A stretch of DNA of 6,292 nt, taken from positions 1-6,292 of the forward strand of contig JAIDPP010000242.1 of assembly GCA_029062725.1 (NCBI GenBank). The letters run 5' to 3'. This document shows, piece by piece, positions 5,665-6,292 of the stretch. The translations under genes and the position numbers were made by a program. This DNA is from Muribaculaceae bacterium (lineage in GTDB: Bacteria > Bacteroidota > Bacteroidia > Bacteroidales > Muribaculaceae). The first letter of the stretch is position 1. Every line of letters starts with the position of its first letter. The notes beneath the pieces are model-generated. The model was not told the DNA's origin. It did not search any database and worked only from the letters and a program-made list of their open reading frames with translations.

Positions 5665-6292
5665 TTATTCCACATAGAGCACAAGTCCCTTCAGATATTC
5701 CCCCTCCGGATGGGATATATCCACGGGATGGTCTGCCGGCTGCGAGAGCTGATGCAGTATCCTTACCTTGCGTCCGGATTTGGCCGCCGCGCTGAACACC
5801 GCCAGGCGGAACATCTCCTTGGTGATGGCCTGGGAGCAGGAGAAGGTGAAGAGTATTCCTCCGCTCCGGATCTTGTCGAAAGCCTTGCCGTTCAGTTTCC
5901 GATAGCCGATAAGGCCGTTCTTAATCGCCGAACGGTGTTTGGCGAAAGCCGGAGGGTCGAGGATGATTAGGTCGTAGGCATCCTTTTTCATATCGGCAAG
6001 AAACTTGAAAGCGTCAGTGTCGTAAGTGTGATGTCGAGGGTCGTCGGGGAAGTTGAGGGCGATGTTGGCGTCAGTGAGCGCCACAGCCTTTGAGGAAGAA
6101 TCCACTGAATCGACCGAGAGCGCTCCGCCACGCATCGCATAGACCGAGAATCCACCCGTGTAGCAGAACATGTTCAGCACCTTTCTACCTTTTGAGAATT
6201 TCTCAAGCAGAGCTCGGTTTTCCCGCTGGTCAACGAAGAACCCGGTCTTCTGGCCTTTGAGCCAGTCGATATTGAACTGAAGGCCGTTTTCC
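5665..6292 (-). CDS. rlmI: Class I SAM-dependent rRNA methyltransferase, RlmI-like, C-terminal 208 residues (partial, runs off right edge)
   Basis: The frame is open from the right edge to the TAA at 5665-5667. Numbering from the first full codon (6291), the fragment begins ENGLQFNID and continues LKGQKTGFFVDQRENR, the hallmark lead-in of the RlmI/RlmK family. It then shows SAM motif I (VLNMFCYTGGF, 38-48), an acidic SVDSVDSSSKA motif II, motif IV LDPPAFAK with Asp112, a FTFSCSQ motif with Cys152, and the ending QPADHPVDISHPEGEYLKG. E. coli RlmI makes 5-methylcytosine at 1962 of 23S rRNA, and by homology this enzyme acts on 23S rRNA, though the exact base is inferred. Family length is about 390-400 residues, so roughly 185 N-terminal residues including the PUA domain lie outside the window. 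It is probably the first visible gene of a minus-strand operon with the peptidase and AlkD-like genes. An internal GTG at 6180 is not the start, because motif I and the family lead-in lie in frame upstream. Confidence 0.88.
   Translation of the reverse strand, partial: ENGLQFNIDWLKGQKTGFFVDQRENRALLEKFSKGRKVLNMFCYTGGFSVYAMRGGALSVDSVDSSSKAVALTDANIALNFPDDPRHHTYDTDAFKFLADMKKDAYDLIILDPPAFAKHRSAIKNGLIGYRKLNGKAFDKIRSGGILFTFSCSQAITKEMFRLAVFSAAAKSGRKVRILHQLSQPADHPVDISHPEGEYLKGLVLYVE

Noticed and set aside
6178..6180. GTG at 6180 as the start of the methyltransferase
   Set aside because: Family-conserved sequence (GQKTGFFVDQRENR) is in frame upstream to the window edge, and the GTG falls on the first residue of SAM motif I.
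1..6292. Mobile element, CRISPR array, tRNA, rRNA, toxin-antitoxin pair or defence system
   Set aside because: I looked for terminal inverted repeats, regularly spaced repeats, transposase or nuclease motifs and cloverleaf sequence and saw none. The genes present are mostly chromosomal housekeeping families.

Overview
The window most likely comes from a Bacteroidales chromosome, perhaps a gut Muribaculaceae- or Bacteroides-like lineage. Three things point there. The long TamB protein has the Bacteroidetes-style N-terminus. The M49 dipeptidyl peptidase III carries the HECLGH variant known from Bacteroides. Two promoters fit the Bacteroidetes pattern of a TTTG-like -33 box, a 19-nt spacer and a TAnnTTTG-like -7 box. 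Start codons mostly lack a good Shine-Dalgarno sequence, which also fits this phylum.

Layout. Positions 1-1876 (minus strand) hold the first 625 residues of a TamB-like inner-membrane-anchored protein whose C-terminus lies off the left edge. Positions 1877-2431 are a long divergent spacer. It holds the tamB promoter, a strong minus-strand intrinsic terminator just upstream of that promoter, a possible 40-codon minus-strand small ORF ending shortly before the terminator, a GC-rich hairpin, and a candidate promoter for the plus-strand gene. Positions 2432-3076 (plus strand) encode an unrecognised 214-residue lipoprotein. A 13-bp-stem bidirectional terminator at 3104-3150 separates it from a convergent minus-strand block. 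Read in transcription order, that block is an RlmI-type rRNA methyltransferase (partial, off the right edge), a secreted dipeptidyl peptidase III, and a short AlkD-like HEAT-repeat protein whose start codon overlaps the peptidase stop as ATGA.

Functionally this is mostly chromosomal housekeeping: envelope biogenesis (TamB), periplasmic peptide turnover (DPP III), ribosome modification (RlmI-like), and a DNA-alkylation-repair-family protein of doubtful catalytic competence. I see no mobile element, CRISPR array, tRNA or rRNA, and no clear new multi-gene system. The parts least explained by known families are the terminator-bounded minus-strand unit in the divergent spacer, the orphan lipoprotein, and the coupling of the short AlkD-like protein to a secreted peptidase.
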